Origin: Altererythrobacter sp.
GTDB taxonomy: Bacteria; Pseudomonadota; Alphaproteobacteria; Sphingomonadales; Sphingomonadaceae
DNA: 31,148 nt
Assembly (NCBI GenBank): GCA_024636575.1
Contig: JAGXGU010000172.1
Coordinates: 1-31,148 of the forward strand
Reading direction: 5' to 3'
The notes beneath the pieces are model-generated. The model searched no databases. It worked only from the letters and a program-made list of their open reading frames with translations, and was not told the DNA's origin. The position numbers and the translations under genes are program-made. Below are positions 8,497-15,573 of the stretch, piece by piece. Each line of letters opens with the position of its first letter. The first letter of the stretch is position 1.

Positions 8497-8718
8497 TCAG
8501 ATAATCCCGCCGCCGAGCGAAAGCCGGATGGCTGCGATCACGATCACGATCAGGCAGAAATTGCGCCCCTTGTTGGAACGCGACAGCGCGCCGATGCCCG
8601 CGCCGAGCACGGCAATCGGCAGGACAATCCAGTTACCCCAGCCAAGCAGGGGAATGGATGACGGGATGGCCAGAACCAGGGCGATGATCCCAAGCAGGAT
8701 CGAAATGATATTGAGCAT
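8497..8718 (-). CDS. small hydrophobic membrane protein, function unknown
   Basis: A 73-residue protein that is almost wholly hydrophobic, with probably two or three membrane segments: about 2-20 (ISILLGIIALVLAI), 24-45 (LLGWGNWIVLPIAVLGAGIG) and 53-66 (FCLIVIVIAAIRL). A short basic loop SRSNKGR lies between the last two. I do not recognise a family. It ends 3 bp past the mutY stop, converging with it, and is divergent from the serine hydrolase gene. There is no good ribosome-binding site, but a well-spaced promoter places the likely transcript start at the ATG itself. That it is a real gene is supported by the hydrophobic pattern, the promoter and the tight fit between neighbours. Confidence 0.65.
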   Translation of the reverse strand: MLNIISILLGIIALVLAIPSSIPLLGWGNWIVLPIAVLGAGIGALSRSNKGRNFCLIVIVIAAIRLSLGGGII

Positions 8719-8724
8719 GTGTAT

Positions 8725-8753
8725 TACATAGATAAAACAGTACCGGATTGCAA
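8725..8753 (-). promoter_or_regulatory. candidate sigma-70-type promoter for the small membrane protein
   Basis: On the minus strand, TTGCAA (8748-8753) and TATGTA (8725-8730) are exactly 17 bp apart. Transcription would begin about 6-7 nt further on, at or next to the ATG at 8718, which implies a leaderless message. This is read by eye from the consensus. Confidence 0.4.
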
Positions 8754-8823
8754 GATCGGCAATTGACCGTTCACTTCGCTTCGATCATCAAGCCGTCAAC
8801 AGATTGCAAATAAGGACTGTCTG

Positions 8824-10137
8824 ATGGCCTATCGGGAATTCGAGGATATTGCTTTTTCACGCCGTTCGCTGCTGCGCGGCGGTGCCTGGCTGAGCGCTGG
8901 TGCGGCGCTGTCCACCCTGCCGATCGGGGCCGCTTTTGCAAAAGATGTCGCGACCGCCACTAGCTGGACCAATGTTTCCGCGATGGTCAACAAATATGGC
9001 GGCGGCACGCTGGCCAATATGGTTGCGGCAATGGGCTGGGGCCAACAGGCTCCTGAAATCCTGTCCAGGGGTTCGCTCGCTGTCGGACAGGCGGCGCCTG
9101 CCGGGATCGACAGCCTGTACCGGATCTATTCCATGACCAAGCCGGTTACCGGCATGGCCGTGATGATGCTGATCGAAGATGGCAAGCTGGGTCTGGACCA
9201 GCCGCTGGCGGATATTCTGCCTGCCTATGCCAATATGCAGGTGCAGAAGGTGCCCGATGGTTCGATCACCGATACGGTGCCGGTAGAACGGCCGATCACC
9301 ATCCGGCATTTGCTGACCCATACCGCCGGGCTTGGCTATAATGTCGTCCAAAAGGGCGCGATCAAGACCGCTTATGAGGATCGGGGCCTGATCGCCGGAC
9401 AAGTCAGCCGCCTGCCGATACCGGGTTTTGGGCGCGGCAAGCCGGTAGATAGTCTGGAAGCCTTTGCCGACGGGCTGGCCACTTTGCCGCTGGTCTACCA
9501 GCCGGGCACGAAGTGGAGCTATTCGGTCTCGCTCGACCTGCTGGGGCGGGTAATCGAAGTGGTTTCCGGCACACCTTTCGATGAATTTCTGGCGACCAAT
9601 ATCTTCAAGCCCTGCGGCATGACCAGCACCTGGTTCCAGGTTCCGGAATCCGAGATTGGCCGCCTGACCGCCAATTACGGTGTCATCGGCGGGGCGCTGC
9701 TACCGATTGATCCGGCGAATGCGTCGATTTACACCCAGAAACCCGCCTTTCCCTTTGGCGGGGCTGGCCTTGTTTCCAGTCCGCGCGATTACGACCGTTT
9801 CCTGCGCATGCTGCTGGGATACGGCACGATCGATGGGACGCGGGTGATGGGCGAGCTGGCGGTCCGGGTCGGCACATCCAATCTGCTGCCCGAAACAGTC
9901 GACACCACCGGCACCTTCGCCGATAGTGCTGGTTTCGGCGCAGGTGGACGGGTGGGGCTCGGCGCACAGGCGGGCACTTTTGGCTGGGGCGGAGCGGCCG
10001 GCACGGTGGCACTGGTCAATCTTAAACTCGGCCTGCGCGCATCGCTGTATACCCAATATATGCCATCAGAGGCATTTCCAGTGCATGGCGCATTCCCGGC
10101 AGCGGTGATGGCCGATCTGGCGGTCATGCAGGGCTGA
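8824..10137 (+). CDS. Tat-exported class C beta-lactamase-related serine hydrolase
   Basis: A 437-residue member of the beta-lactamase / D-Ala-D-Ala carboxypeptidase / class VIII esterase family. The N-terminus carries a twin-arginine signal (SRRSLLRGG, Arg13-Arg14), a hydrophobic core and a likely cut after AFA at residue 39. The nucleophile motif S-x-x-K is SMTK (103-106), followed by a second-motif tyrosine in WSYSVS (Tyr232) and a third-motif WGG at 387-389 in place of the KTG of true beta-lactamases. The YSV and WGG pattern fits esterase or transpeptidase-like relatives better than antibiotic hydrolysis, so no resistance role should be assumed. AAGGA lies upstream of the ATG. The stop overlaps the nudC start by one base (TGATG). 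Confidence 0.92.
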   Translation: MAYREFEDIAFSRRSLLRGGAWLSAGAALSTLPIGAAFAKDVATATSWTNVSAMVNKYGGGTLANMVAAMGWGQQAPEILSRGSLAVGQAAPAGIDSLYRIYSMTKPVTGMAVMMLIEDGKLGLDQPLADILPAYANMQVQKVPDGSITDTVPVERPITIRHLLTHTAGLGYNVVQKGAIKTAYEDRGLIAGQVSRLPIPGFGRGKPVDSLEAFADGLATLPLVYQPGTKWSYSVSLDLLGRVIEVVSGTPFDEFLATNIFKPCGMTSTWFQVPESEIGRLTANYGVIGGALLPIDPANASIYTQKPAFPFGGAGLVSSPRDYDRFLRMLLGYGTIDGTRVMGELAVRVGTSNLLPETVDTTGTFADSAGFGAGGRVGLGAQAGTFGWGGAAGTVALVNLKLGLRASLYTQYMPSEAFPVHGAFPAAVMADLAVMQG

Positions 10138-11051
10138 TGGCGCCACCAATAGTAGCCTTCGCCGGATCCCTGCTCGACCGGGCGGACCATATCCGCGCCG
10201 ATCCGGCCGCCCTTTCCGGGCTGATGGACTGGCGCGCCCGGTTGCTGAAGCTCGACGGATTGATGCCGACCATTGGCGAGATGGGGGAACTGGGCTGGGG
10301 CACACTGGCCGATGCTGCGCCCGATGCAGAGCTGGTTTTCCTCGGCCTGATCGATGGCAAGGGCTGTTTTGCCGCCGTGCCCGATCAGGGCGCGACGGGC
10401 CCGGCCTATGCCAATCCGGCGATCTGGCAGGCGATGCAATTGCTGAGCCCCGGGGATCTGGCCACTTACGGCGTCGCGCGGGCGCTGGTGGACTGGCATG
10501 CAAGGCACCGCTTCTGCGCGCGCTGCGGCGGGGGAACCAGGCTCAGCAAAGGCGGCTGGCAGCGCGATTGCCTGCCAAGGGAAGAAGGCGGCTGCGAAGC
10601 GCAGCATTTCCCCCGCACCGATCCGGTCACGATCATGCTGGTCGAACATTCCGGCAGATTGCTGCTGGGCCGCCAGCCCCGCTTTCCGCCCAAGGCATTT
10701 TCGGCACTTGCGGGTTTTGTGGAACCGGGCGAGACTATCGAGGAGGCCGTTGCCCGCGAAGTATTCGAGGAAGCCGGCGTTCGCGTGCGCGATGTCCGCT
10801 ATATCGCCACCCAGCCATGGCCATTCCCCAGCCAGCTGATGATCGGGTGTTATTGTACCGCAGAAAATGATAGGCTGACCATCGACAAAACCGAATTGGA
10901 TGATGCCCGCTGGTTCACCCGGGACGAGGTGCGCATTGCGATGATGGCCGGGCCCGATGGCGCGATGCAGGATGAACTGATCCCCTTCGCCCCGCCGCCG
11001 CCCGCAGCAATTGCCCACCATCTGCTCGAATGGTGGCTGGCGAAGGATTAA
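10137..11051 (+). CDS. nudC: NAD(+) diphosphatase / NAD-cap decapping hydrolase
   Basis: Nudix enzyme that splits NADH to NMNH and AMP and, in studied relatives, removes NAD caps from RNA. The 304 residues contain an N-terminal domain, a zinc ribbon, and the Nudix box G-x5-E-x7-REVFEEAG from Gly193 to about 215. QPWPFPSQLM at about 226-235 matches the NudC-specific SQPWPFP signature with T for S in front. The zinc-ribbon cysteines are 127, 130, 145 and 153. The first pair is the usual C-x2-C, but the second pair is C-x7-C (CLPREEGGC), wider than the C-x2-C of E. coli NudC. Translation is probably coupled to the upstream serine hydrolase gene through the TGATG overlap. An frnE-like gene follows 9 bp later. 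Confidence 0.94.
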   Translation: MAPPIVAFAGSLLDRADHIRADPAALSGLMDWRARLLKLDGLMPTIGEMGELGWGTLADAAPDAELVFLGLIDGKGCFAAVPDQGATGPAYANPAIWQAMQLLSPGDLATYGVARALVDWHARHRFCARCGGGTRLSKGGWQRDCLPREEGGCEAQHFPRTDPVTIMLVEHSGRLLLGRQPRFPPKAFSALAGFVEPGETIEEAVAREVFEEAGVRVRDVRYIATQPWPFPSQLMIGCYCTAENDRLTIDKTELDDARWFTRDEVRIAMMAGPDGAMQDELIPFAPPPPAAIAHHLLEWWLAKD

Positions 11052-11060
11052 GGAACCGGC

Positions 11061-11750
11061 ATGGCGCGCAAACTGACAATCGATATCTGGTCCGATGTGA
11101 TGTGCCCGTGGTGCCTGGTGGGATACGGCAAATTGCAAAAGGGGCTGGCGCTGCTGGAAGGCGAGATAGAGGCGGATATCCGCTGGCACGCGTTCGAACT
11201 CAATCCCGATATGCCGCCAGAGGGCGAGGAACGCAGCGCCCACATCGCGCGCAAATATGGCCGCACATTGGATCAGGCGCGCGGGGTGCAAGACCAGATG
11301 CGCACAGCGGCCATCGATGCCGGGGTGTCGCTGGATTATACCGGCGCCGGGGATGACAATGGTGAAGCGCCGCCCGCGATGATGTGGAACACGTTCGACG
11401 CGCATAAATTGCTGGTCTGGGCACTGGAAAGCGCCGGACCCGACGTTCAAAGCAGGTTGAAACTGGCGCTGTTCGACGCGCATTTCGGCCAGCGCCGCAA
11501 TCTGGGCGACCACGGTGTGCTGACCCAAATTGCCGCCAGCGTCGGCCTTGACCCCGCACGTGCCGCCGCCGCGCTGACCAGCAGTGAACTGGCCGCCCAT
11601 GTACGGGCGGAGGAACAGGCCGCCTTCGACATGAACATCACCGGCGTGCCCGCCATGCTGGTGGAAGGAAAATTCCTGATCCCCGGCGCGCAGGAACCGG
11701 AAGTCTACGCGAATGCGCTAAGGCGCGTGGCGGAAAAGGTTGCGGCTTAA
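11061..11750 (+). CDS. FrnE-like DsbA-family oxidoreductase
   Basis: A 229-residue cytosolic thioredoxin-fold protein of the DsbA / 2-hydroxychromene-2-carboxylate isomerase group, most like FrnE. There is no signal peptide. The N-terminus IDIWSDVMCPWCLVGY holds the CPWC redox motif at 15-18. WHAFELNPDMP and MMWNTFDAHKLLVWA are characteristic FrnE blocks, and the cis-proline loop is TGVPAML with Pro197. FrnE in Deinococcus is a disulfide isomerase linked to stress tolerance; that role is not shown here. AAGGA at a good distance precedes the ATG, which lies 9 bp after nudC, so the serine hydrolase, nudC and this gene probably form one operon. Confidence 0.92.
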   Translation: MARKLTIDIWSDVMCPWCLVGYGKLQKGLALLEGEIEADIRWHAFELNPDMPPEGEERSAHIARKYGRTLDQARGVQDQMRTAAIDAGVSLDYTGAGDDNGEAPPAMMWNTFDAHKLLVWALESAGPDVQSRLKLALFDAHFGQRRNLGDHGVLTQIAASVGLDPARAAAALTSSELAAHVRAEEQAAFDMNITGVPAMLVEGKFLIPGAQEPEVYANALRRVAEKVAA

Positions 11751-11936
11751 GAGACCCTTTGACTGGCTGCCGCTAAACATCCGGTTCCGCCGGATTCCGG
11801 TCGCTGGCCGGGACAGCAAAAGCGGGCGGCCCCGATGTCTGATTTGCAATCGCACCATTTAGGTCTAGCTTCCACCCGGGCTCGCGAATCGCGATGAAGG
11901 TTTCGGCCGCATCGGCAAGTAACGATAGGGAAACTC

Positions 11937-12341
11937 ATGAAAAAAATCTTGTTCGTATCTACATTGGCAGCCTTGGCCGCCTGCTCACCTGCAGAAACAA
12001 CAGACGAAGCCGCGACAACGACAGAGGCAGTCGAAACGGTAGCAGAAGTCACCGCTGCCGATGGCGGCCCGTCCTTCGGCATGTTCAAGGTGACGGGAGC
12101 CGACGGCAAAGTGAACATGGAAGATGTCCGGGCTGACGGGACATATTCAAGCACCTCGGAAGGCGAAGAGCCGAAAACCGGCACATGGGAACAAACATCC
12201 CCAGATTCATTCTGCTCCACACCGGCTGAAGAAGGTGCGGTACAGACTTGCTATGCTGAATCGATTGACGAAAAAGGCGTCTGGACCTCTACCGATCCCA
12301 ACAGCGGAGAAGTTTCGACGATCGAACGCGTCCCAGCCTAA
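11937..12341 (+). CDS. small acidic lipoprotein, function unknown
   Basis: A 134-residue predicted lipoprotein: MKKILFVSTLAALAAC with the lipobox Cys at residue 16. A low-complexity linker rich in Thr, Glu and Ala follows. The C-terminal part contains DGKVNMEDVRADGTY, KTGTWEQTSPDSFC and QTCYAE, a pattern suggestive of a small beta-sheet domain with two cysteines that could be disulfide-bonded. I do not recognise a named family. AGGGA lies 5 nt before the ATG. The 186 bp upstream hold no gene; I see one short inverted repeat (11779-11795, ATCCGG/CCGGAT with a 5-nt loop) without a T-run. The gene ends at a strong terminator shared with the OmpA-family gene coming from the other side. Confidence 0.8.
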   Translation: MKKILFVSTLAALAACSPAETTDEAATTTEAVETVAEVTAADGGPSFGMFKVTGADGKVNMEDVRADGTYSSTSEGEEPKTGTWEQTSPDSFCSTPAEEGAVQTCYAESIDEKGVWTSTDPNSGEVSTIERVPA

Positions 12342-12363
12342 GGCTGCGGTTTAGCAATAGATT

Positions 12364-12398
12364 GGGGGCATCGCGGCGATTGGCGCCGCGATGCCCCC
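12364..12398. terminator. bidirectional terminator with perfect 15-bp stem
   Basis: GGGGGCATCGCGGCG (12364-12378) pairs perfectly with 12384-12398 around the loop ATTGG. The CAATA before and TATTG after the stem can lengthen it with a small bulge. It sits between two convergent genes ending at 12341 and 12408, so it should serve both. The T-tracts on either side are weak. Confidence 0.85.
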
Positions 12399-12407
12399 TA
12401 TTGAGTC

Positions 12408-13289
12408 TTACAGACCGTCAACACTCTTGCTGACCAGGATATTCACCGCAACGCGGCGGTTCTGTGCCTTGCCATAGGCGGTTTCATTGTCTGCCAAGGG
12501 ATCTGATTCGGCCATCCCGGTCGGGGTAAGCATACGATAGGGTTTCCAGCCGCAGGCCTGCTGGAGATAATTGACCACGCGGCTGGCCCGCTTTTCACTG
12601 AGCTCCTGGTTGAATTCCTCGCTTCCGGTCGAATCGGTGTATCCCACGACGAGCATCAGCGCATTATCCATTGCATCGGCCTCTGTTGCCGTGCCGCAGA
12701 GATCATTCTTGGCCCGGTCAGACAGCACCGCCTTGCCCGTGTCGAAATAGACATTCGTTGTATTCTTGAGATTATATTTGTCGATGTCAGCCATGCGGCC
12801 ACGCAGCGCCTCGGTTGCTGCAGTCTGTTCGGCAAAACCCTGGGCAGTGCCGGTACGGATCATTGCCGCGGTCTTGAGGTCTTTGTCCTTGAGATCGATC
12901 CGGCTGGCAATCAGGCCATTGCCCCATTGCACCGTCTTGACGGCAACCGGCAGGCCATTGAGCAGCGAGTCCGCTGCAAGCTTGCTACGGTTGATACCGA
13001 AAAGGCCCTTGCTGGCCCTGATTTCGGTGCCGTCACTGATGTGAACCACTGTGCTGGTACCGTCGGCGTTGGTGACTTGCACCTTTTCGCCGCTGCGCGC
13101 GGAGACGAAGCCTTCGATTTCGGGCCCTTCGGTCATCCCGGAAAGATCAGCGGGGGGCGAGCCATATACGGTCGTCATGATTTCGCCTTCGGGAATTTCC
13201 TGCTGTTGTGCAGACAGGCTCGCCGGTGCTGCCACCGCTAGCATCGCAAGCAGGACCAGAGCCCTGGGCCGTTTGGAAATGACATTCAT
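12408..13289 (-). CDS. OmpA-family outer-membrane/peptidoglycan-associated protein
   Basis: A 293-residue exported protein with a Sec signal (MNVISKRPRALVLLAML, likely cut after LSA at 27). Residues about 56-140 look like a small beta-rich domain (EGFVSARSGEKVQVTNADGT, then DGTEIRASKG) rather than an OmpA beta-barrel. A short helical region precedes a C-terminal OmpA domain from about 175. That domain contains NVYFDTGKAVLS, VVGYTDSTGS with Asp219, NQELSEKRASRVVNYL with Arg235, and GKAQNRRVAVNI, the features that bind the diaminopimelate of peptidoglycan. The ATG at 13289 has AAGGAG 7 nt upstream, so this start is firm. It probably tethers the envelope to the wall. The control region upstream is unusually structured. 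Confidence 0.9.
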   Translation of the reverse strand: MNVISKRPRALVLLAMLAVAAPASLSAQQQEIPEGEIMTTVYGSPPADLSGMTEGPEIEGFVSARSGEKVQVTNADGTSTVVHISDGTEIRASKGLFGINRSKLAADSLLNGLPVAVKTVQWGNGLIASRIDLKDKDLKTAAMIRTGTAQGFAEQTAATEALRGRMADIDKYNLKNTTNVYFDTGKAVLSDRAKNDLCGTATEADAMDNALMLVVGYTDSTGSEEFNQELSEKRASRVVNYLQQACGWKPYRMLTPTGMAESDPLADNETAYGKAQNRRVAVNILVSKSVDGL

Positions 13290-13344
13290 TACGTTACTCC
13301 TTGAAACTACATCAGCCGGCACCACCTGTTTGCGGCGTCATGTC

Positions 13345-13384
13345 GGAACACACCGCGAAATAGTGTGTTCCCTGGGCAAAGCCC
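13345..13384 (-). promoter_or_regulatory. structured 5' leader hairpins of the OmpA-family gene
   Basis: Two inverted repeats lie upstream of the start at 13289. GGAACACA (13345-13352) pairs with TGTGTTCC (13364-13371) over an 11-nt loop, and GGGC (13374-13377) pairs with GCCC (13381-13384) over AAA. If transcription starts near 13380, as the -10 at 13387-13392 suggests, both fall at the 5' end of a roughly 90-nt leader. That resembles the stabilising stem-loops known in E. coli ompA mRNA. The leader role is inferred; the repeats themselves are plain in the sequence. Confidence 0.45.
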
Positions 13385-13386
13385 CC

Positions 13387-13412
13387 ATCATATCGTCGTG
13401 CACGAAGTGCAC
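13387..13412 (-). promoter_or_regulatory. candidate promoter with overlapping operator-like repeat
   Basis: On the minus strand, TATGAT (13387-13392) is a good -10. Just upstream, in the spacer, lies GTGCAC-GAA-GTGCAC (13398-13412), two palindromic hexamers that together make a 15-bp dyad. No good -35 is visible, which is compatible with an activator-dependent promoter. The rest of the 299-bp gap between the OmpA-family gene and the DUF1489 gene (13413-13588) shows no ORF with a ribosome site and no clear terminator. Confidence 0.35.
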
Positions 13413-13588
13413 CATTTGCGGCGCATCCGAACAACATCGACCGCCCAGTGTTGCGGCGATCCTTTCTGCGACATGAACACGCCCCGCACCACGCCCTGTG
13501 AGCGGGTAATTCGGGCGCGGCGTGCGACGAACCGTTGCAGTCTGCGCGATATTGGCACTCAGTCGAAGCAGACGCCAGGCTTGCGCGC

Positions 13589-13981
13589 CTATACCAGCCC
13601 CAGCCGCGCCAATTTGCCCATCAGCTTGCCCGGCAGGACATCGCCGATATCCTCGCCTTCGGCCAGGTCGGGCGGGGGATCGCCCTTGAGATAGCGCCAG
13701 CCCTGATGGGCGCGTTTGGGTTTGGGGTGAACGCCGATAAGCTGCGGTGACAGCTCGATCCACCAGCGGCCCTCGGGCGTTTTCTCGAAGCCGAGGATCG
13801 GGCTGCGGCCGACAATCGCGTGCTGGTGAATCCAGTAGAGCGATCCGCCGATCATTTGTTCCCACTTGAGCGGACGGTTTTTGGTGGTCAGCCGAGCAAC
13901 CGGGGCCTGCGCCTCCAGCCAGGCGCGCAATGTGTCCACGCTTTCGCTGCGGAACGCGATCTTGGTCATGTGCAGCGGCAT
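13589..13981 (-). CDS. DUF1489 family protein
   Basis: A 130-residue protein matching the alphaproteobacterial DUF1489 family in my recollection. It starts MPLHMTKIAFRSESVDTLR and contains GGSLYWIHQHAIVGRSPILG, then RWWIELSPQLI and KRAHQGWRYL near the C-terminal end. No signal peptide, membrane segment or catalytic motif is evident. The function of the family is not known to me. Its ATG begins 3 bp after the mgtE stop codon, so the two genes are very likely cotranscribed and perhaps translationally coupled. Confidence 0.85.
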   Translation of the reverse strand: MPLHMTKIAFRSESVDTLRAWLEAQAPVARLTTKNRPLKWEQMIGGSLYWIHQHAIVGRSPILGFEKTPEGRWWIELSPQLIGVHPKPKRAHQGWRYLKGDPPPDLAEGEDIGDVLPGKLMGKLARLGLV

Positions 13982-13984
13982 GGC

Positions 13985-15445
13985 CTACCCCGCCAGGCCA
14001 GCGGCGACCGCCAGCCCCAGAAATGCGAAGAAGCCCATCGAATCAGTAATCATCGTCACGAACACCGAACTGGCGACTGCCGGGTCCTGTTTCAGCCGTT
14101 CGAACATCACCGGTATCAGCACCCCGGCCAGACCGGCAGTGACGATATTGACCATCACCGCAATCGCGATCACTGCGCCAAGCAATGGCGAGAATATGAC
14201 GGCGGTGGCAAGCCCGACCAGAATGGCAACGGTCGCCCCGTTGAGCATCGCGACGCGCATTTCGCGCCACAACATCCGGCCCGTATTCGCGCGGGTCAGC
14301 TGGTTCATCGCGATCGCGCGGACGGACACCGCCATGGTCTGGGTGCCCGCGTTGCCGCCTATGCTGGCGACGATCGGCATCAGCACGGCCAGCGCAACCA
14401 GCTGTTCGATAGCGGCACCGAAGGATGCAATGATCAGGCTGGCGATCAGCGCCGTGCCCAGATTCGCCACCAGCCAGCGGACGCGCGCGCCATAGGCATC
14501 GCGGATCGGTTCGTTGATGTCGCCTTCGCCCGCGCCGGACATCAGCAGCGCATCCTCGCTGGCTTCTTCGGAAATGATGTGGACCACATCGTCCACCGTC
14601 ATCTGGCCGACCAGCCGCCCGCTGTCATCCACCACGGCGGCGGAAATGAGCGCGTATTTCTGGAACATCAGCGCGACTTCTTCCTGATCCATCGTCACCG
14701 GGATCAGCGTCTGGTCGCGTTTCATCACATCGGTCAGCGCGATCTGGCGCGGGGTGCGCAAAATCCAGCTCAATTGGCAGGTGCCGACCGGGTGATGGGC
14801 GTAATCGACCACGAACACTTCGAAAAAGTCGGTCGCCAGATCGACATCCTCGCGCAGGTAATCGATCAGATTGCCGACTGTCATATGTTCCGGCACCGCC
14901 ACGAAATCCCGGCTCATCAACCGGCCGGCGGTTTCTTCGGGATAGGCCAGCGCGCTTTCGATCGCGACCCGGTCTTCGTCGCCCAGTTCGGCCAGCACCG
15001 CCTGCTGATCGGCAAAGTCGAGATCTTCGATCAGCTGGACCGCGTCGTCCGTTTCCAGCTGGCCCGCGATGGAGGCGACTGCGCCGGCGGACAGCGAATC
15101 CATCATGTCTTCGCGGACGTAATCGTTCAGTTCCGCGATCACGTCGCTGGACATCAGATCAGTTACGGCGCTGGCAAAATCCCGCCGTTCGTCCGGATCG
15201 AACAGCTCGATAAGGTCGGCGATGTCGGCGGGGTGGAGTGGTTCGACCAGGTCGTAGACCGTGCTGTAATCTTCTTCCGCCAGCGCATCACGGACGCTGC
15301 GGACATATCCAGGCTTCAGCCGGTTTTCTTCGTCATGGCGCTCGTCATCGACGCGGTCATCCGGGCGCGCGCCTTCGTCGGGCGTGGGTGCATCCACCAC
15401 CAGCAGGCTGTCCTGTTCCAGATCGGGGCGCTCGTCCTTTGCCAT
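13985..15445 (-). CDS. mgtE: MgtE-type magnesium transporter
   Basis: Homodimeric Mg2+ channel of the inner membrane, 486 residues. An acidic N-terminal extension (1-45) leads into the helical MgtE N domain (about 50-170). Two CBS domains follow (about 175-295, including YPEETAGRLMSRDFVAV and SGRLVGQMTVDDVV). A connecting helix then leads to five predicted membrane helices from about 327, which carry the pore signature PIVASIGGNAGTQT at 357-370. In this family the cytosolic domains sense Mg2+ and close the pore when it is abundant. GAGG lies just before the ATG. The upstream 128 bp are shared with the divergent cyclophilin gene, and I see no obvious Mg2+ riboswitch there. Confidence 0.95.
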   Translation of the reverse strand: MAKDERPDLEQDSLLVVDAPTPDEGARPDDRVDDERHDEENRLKPGYVRSVRDALAEEDYSTVYDLVEPLHPADIADLIELFDPDERRDFASAVTDLMSSDVIAELNDYVREDMMDSLSAGAVASIAGQLETDDAVQLIEDLDFADQQAVLAELGDEDRVAIESALAYPEETAGRLMSRDFVAVPEHMTVGNLIDYLREDVDLATDFFEVFVVDYAHHPVGTCQLSWILRTPRQIALTDVMKRDQTLIPVTMDQEEVALMFQKYALISAAVVDDSGRLVGQMTVDDVVHIISEEASEDALLMSGAGEGDINEPIRDAYGARVRWLVANLGTALIASLIIASFGAAIEQLVALAVLMPIVASIGGNAGTQTMAVSVRAIAMNQLTRANTGRMLWREMRVAMLNGATVAILVGLATAVIFSPLLGAVIAIAVMVNIVTAGLAGVLIPVMFERLKQDPAVASSVFVTMITDSMGFFAFLGLAVAAGLAG

Positions 15446-15504
15446 TGCCTCGCTCTAAGGACGGAGGATTCAATTGCAAGCGTCAGCGTAATCGCAAGCC
15501 GCGC

Positions 15505-15532
15505 GTGACTTCTGCGCTTCATCGCCTATATC
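15505..15532 (+). promoter_or_regulatory. candidate promoter for the cyclophilin gene
   Basis: GTGACT (15505-15510) and TATATC (15527-15532) are 16 bp apart in the divergent mgtE/cyclophilin gap. They would give a leader of about 35 nt before the ATG at 15574. Each hexamer has four of six consensus bases. Confidence 0.35.
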
Positions 15533-15573
15533 GGCCCGGTATTAATCGATGCACTTATCCGGAGAATGCCCAA

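Noticed and set aside
8824..10137. Antibiotic-resistance beta-lactamase
   Set aside because: SMTK is present, but YSV and WGG replace the YxN and KTG motifs of true class C enzymes. It fits the broader serine hydrolase/esterase group, so resistance is not supported.
9789..11600. Open frame of about 600 codons antisense to the serine hydrolase, nudC and FrnE-like genes
   Set aside because: It crosses three confidently identified genes on the opposite strand and has no recognisable protein features.
11779..11795. Short inverted repeat ATCCGG/CCGGAT after the FrnE-like gene as a terminator
   Set aside because: The stem is only 6 bp and no T-run follows, so it does not qualify as an intrinsic terminator.
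13820..15508. Long open frame (about 560 codons) on the plus strand, antisense to mgtE and the DUF1489 gene
   Set aside because: It is rich in His, Arg and Gln with no domain, signal or ribosome site, and mirrors two well-recognised genes. Strong GC bias at third positions keeps the antisense frame open.
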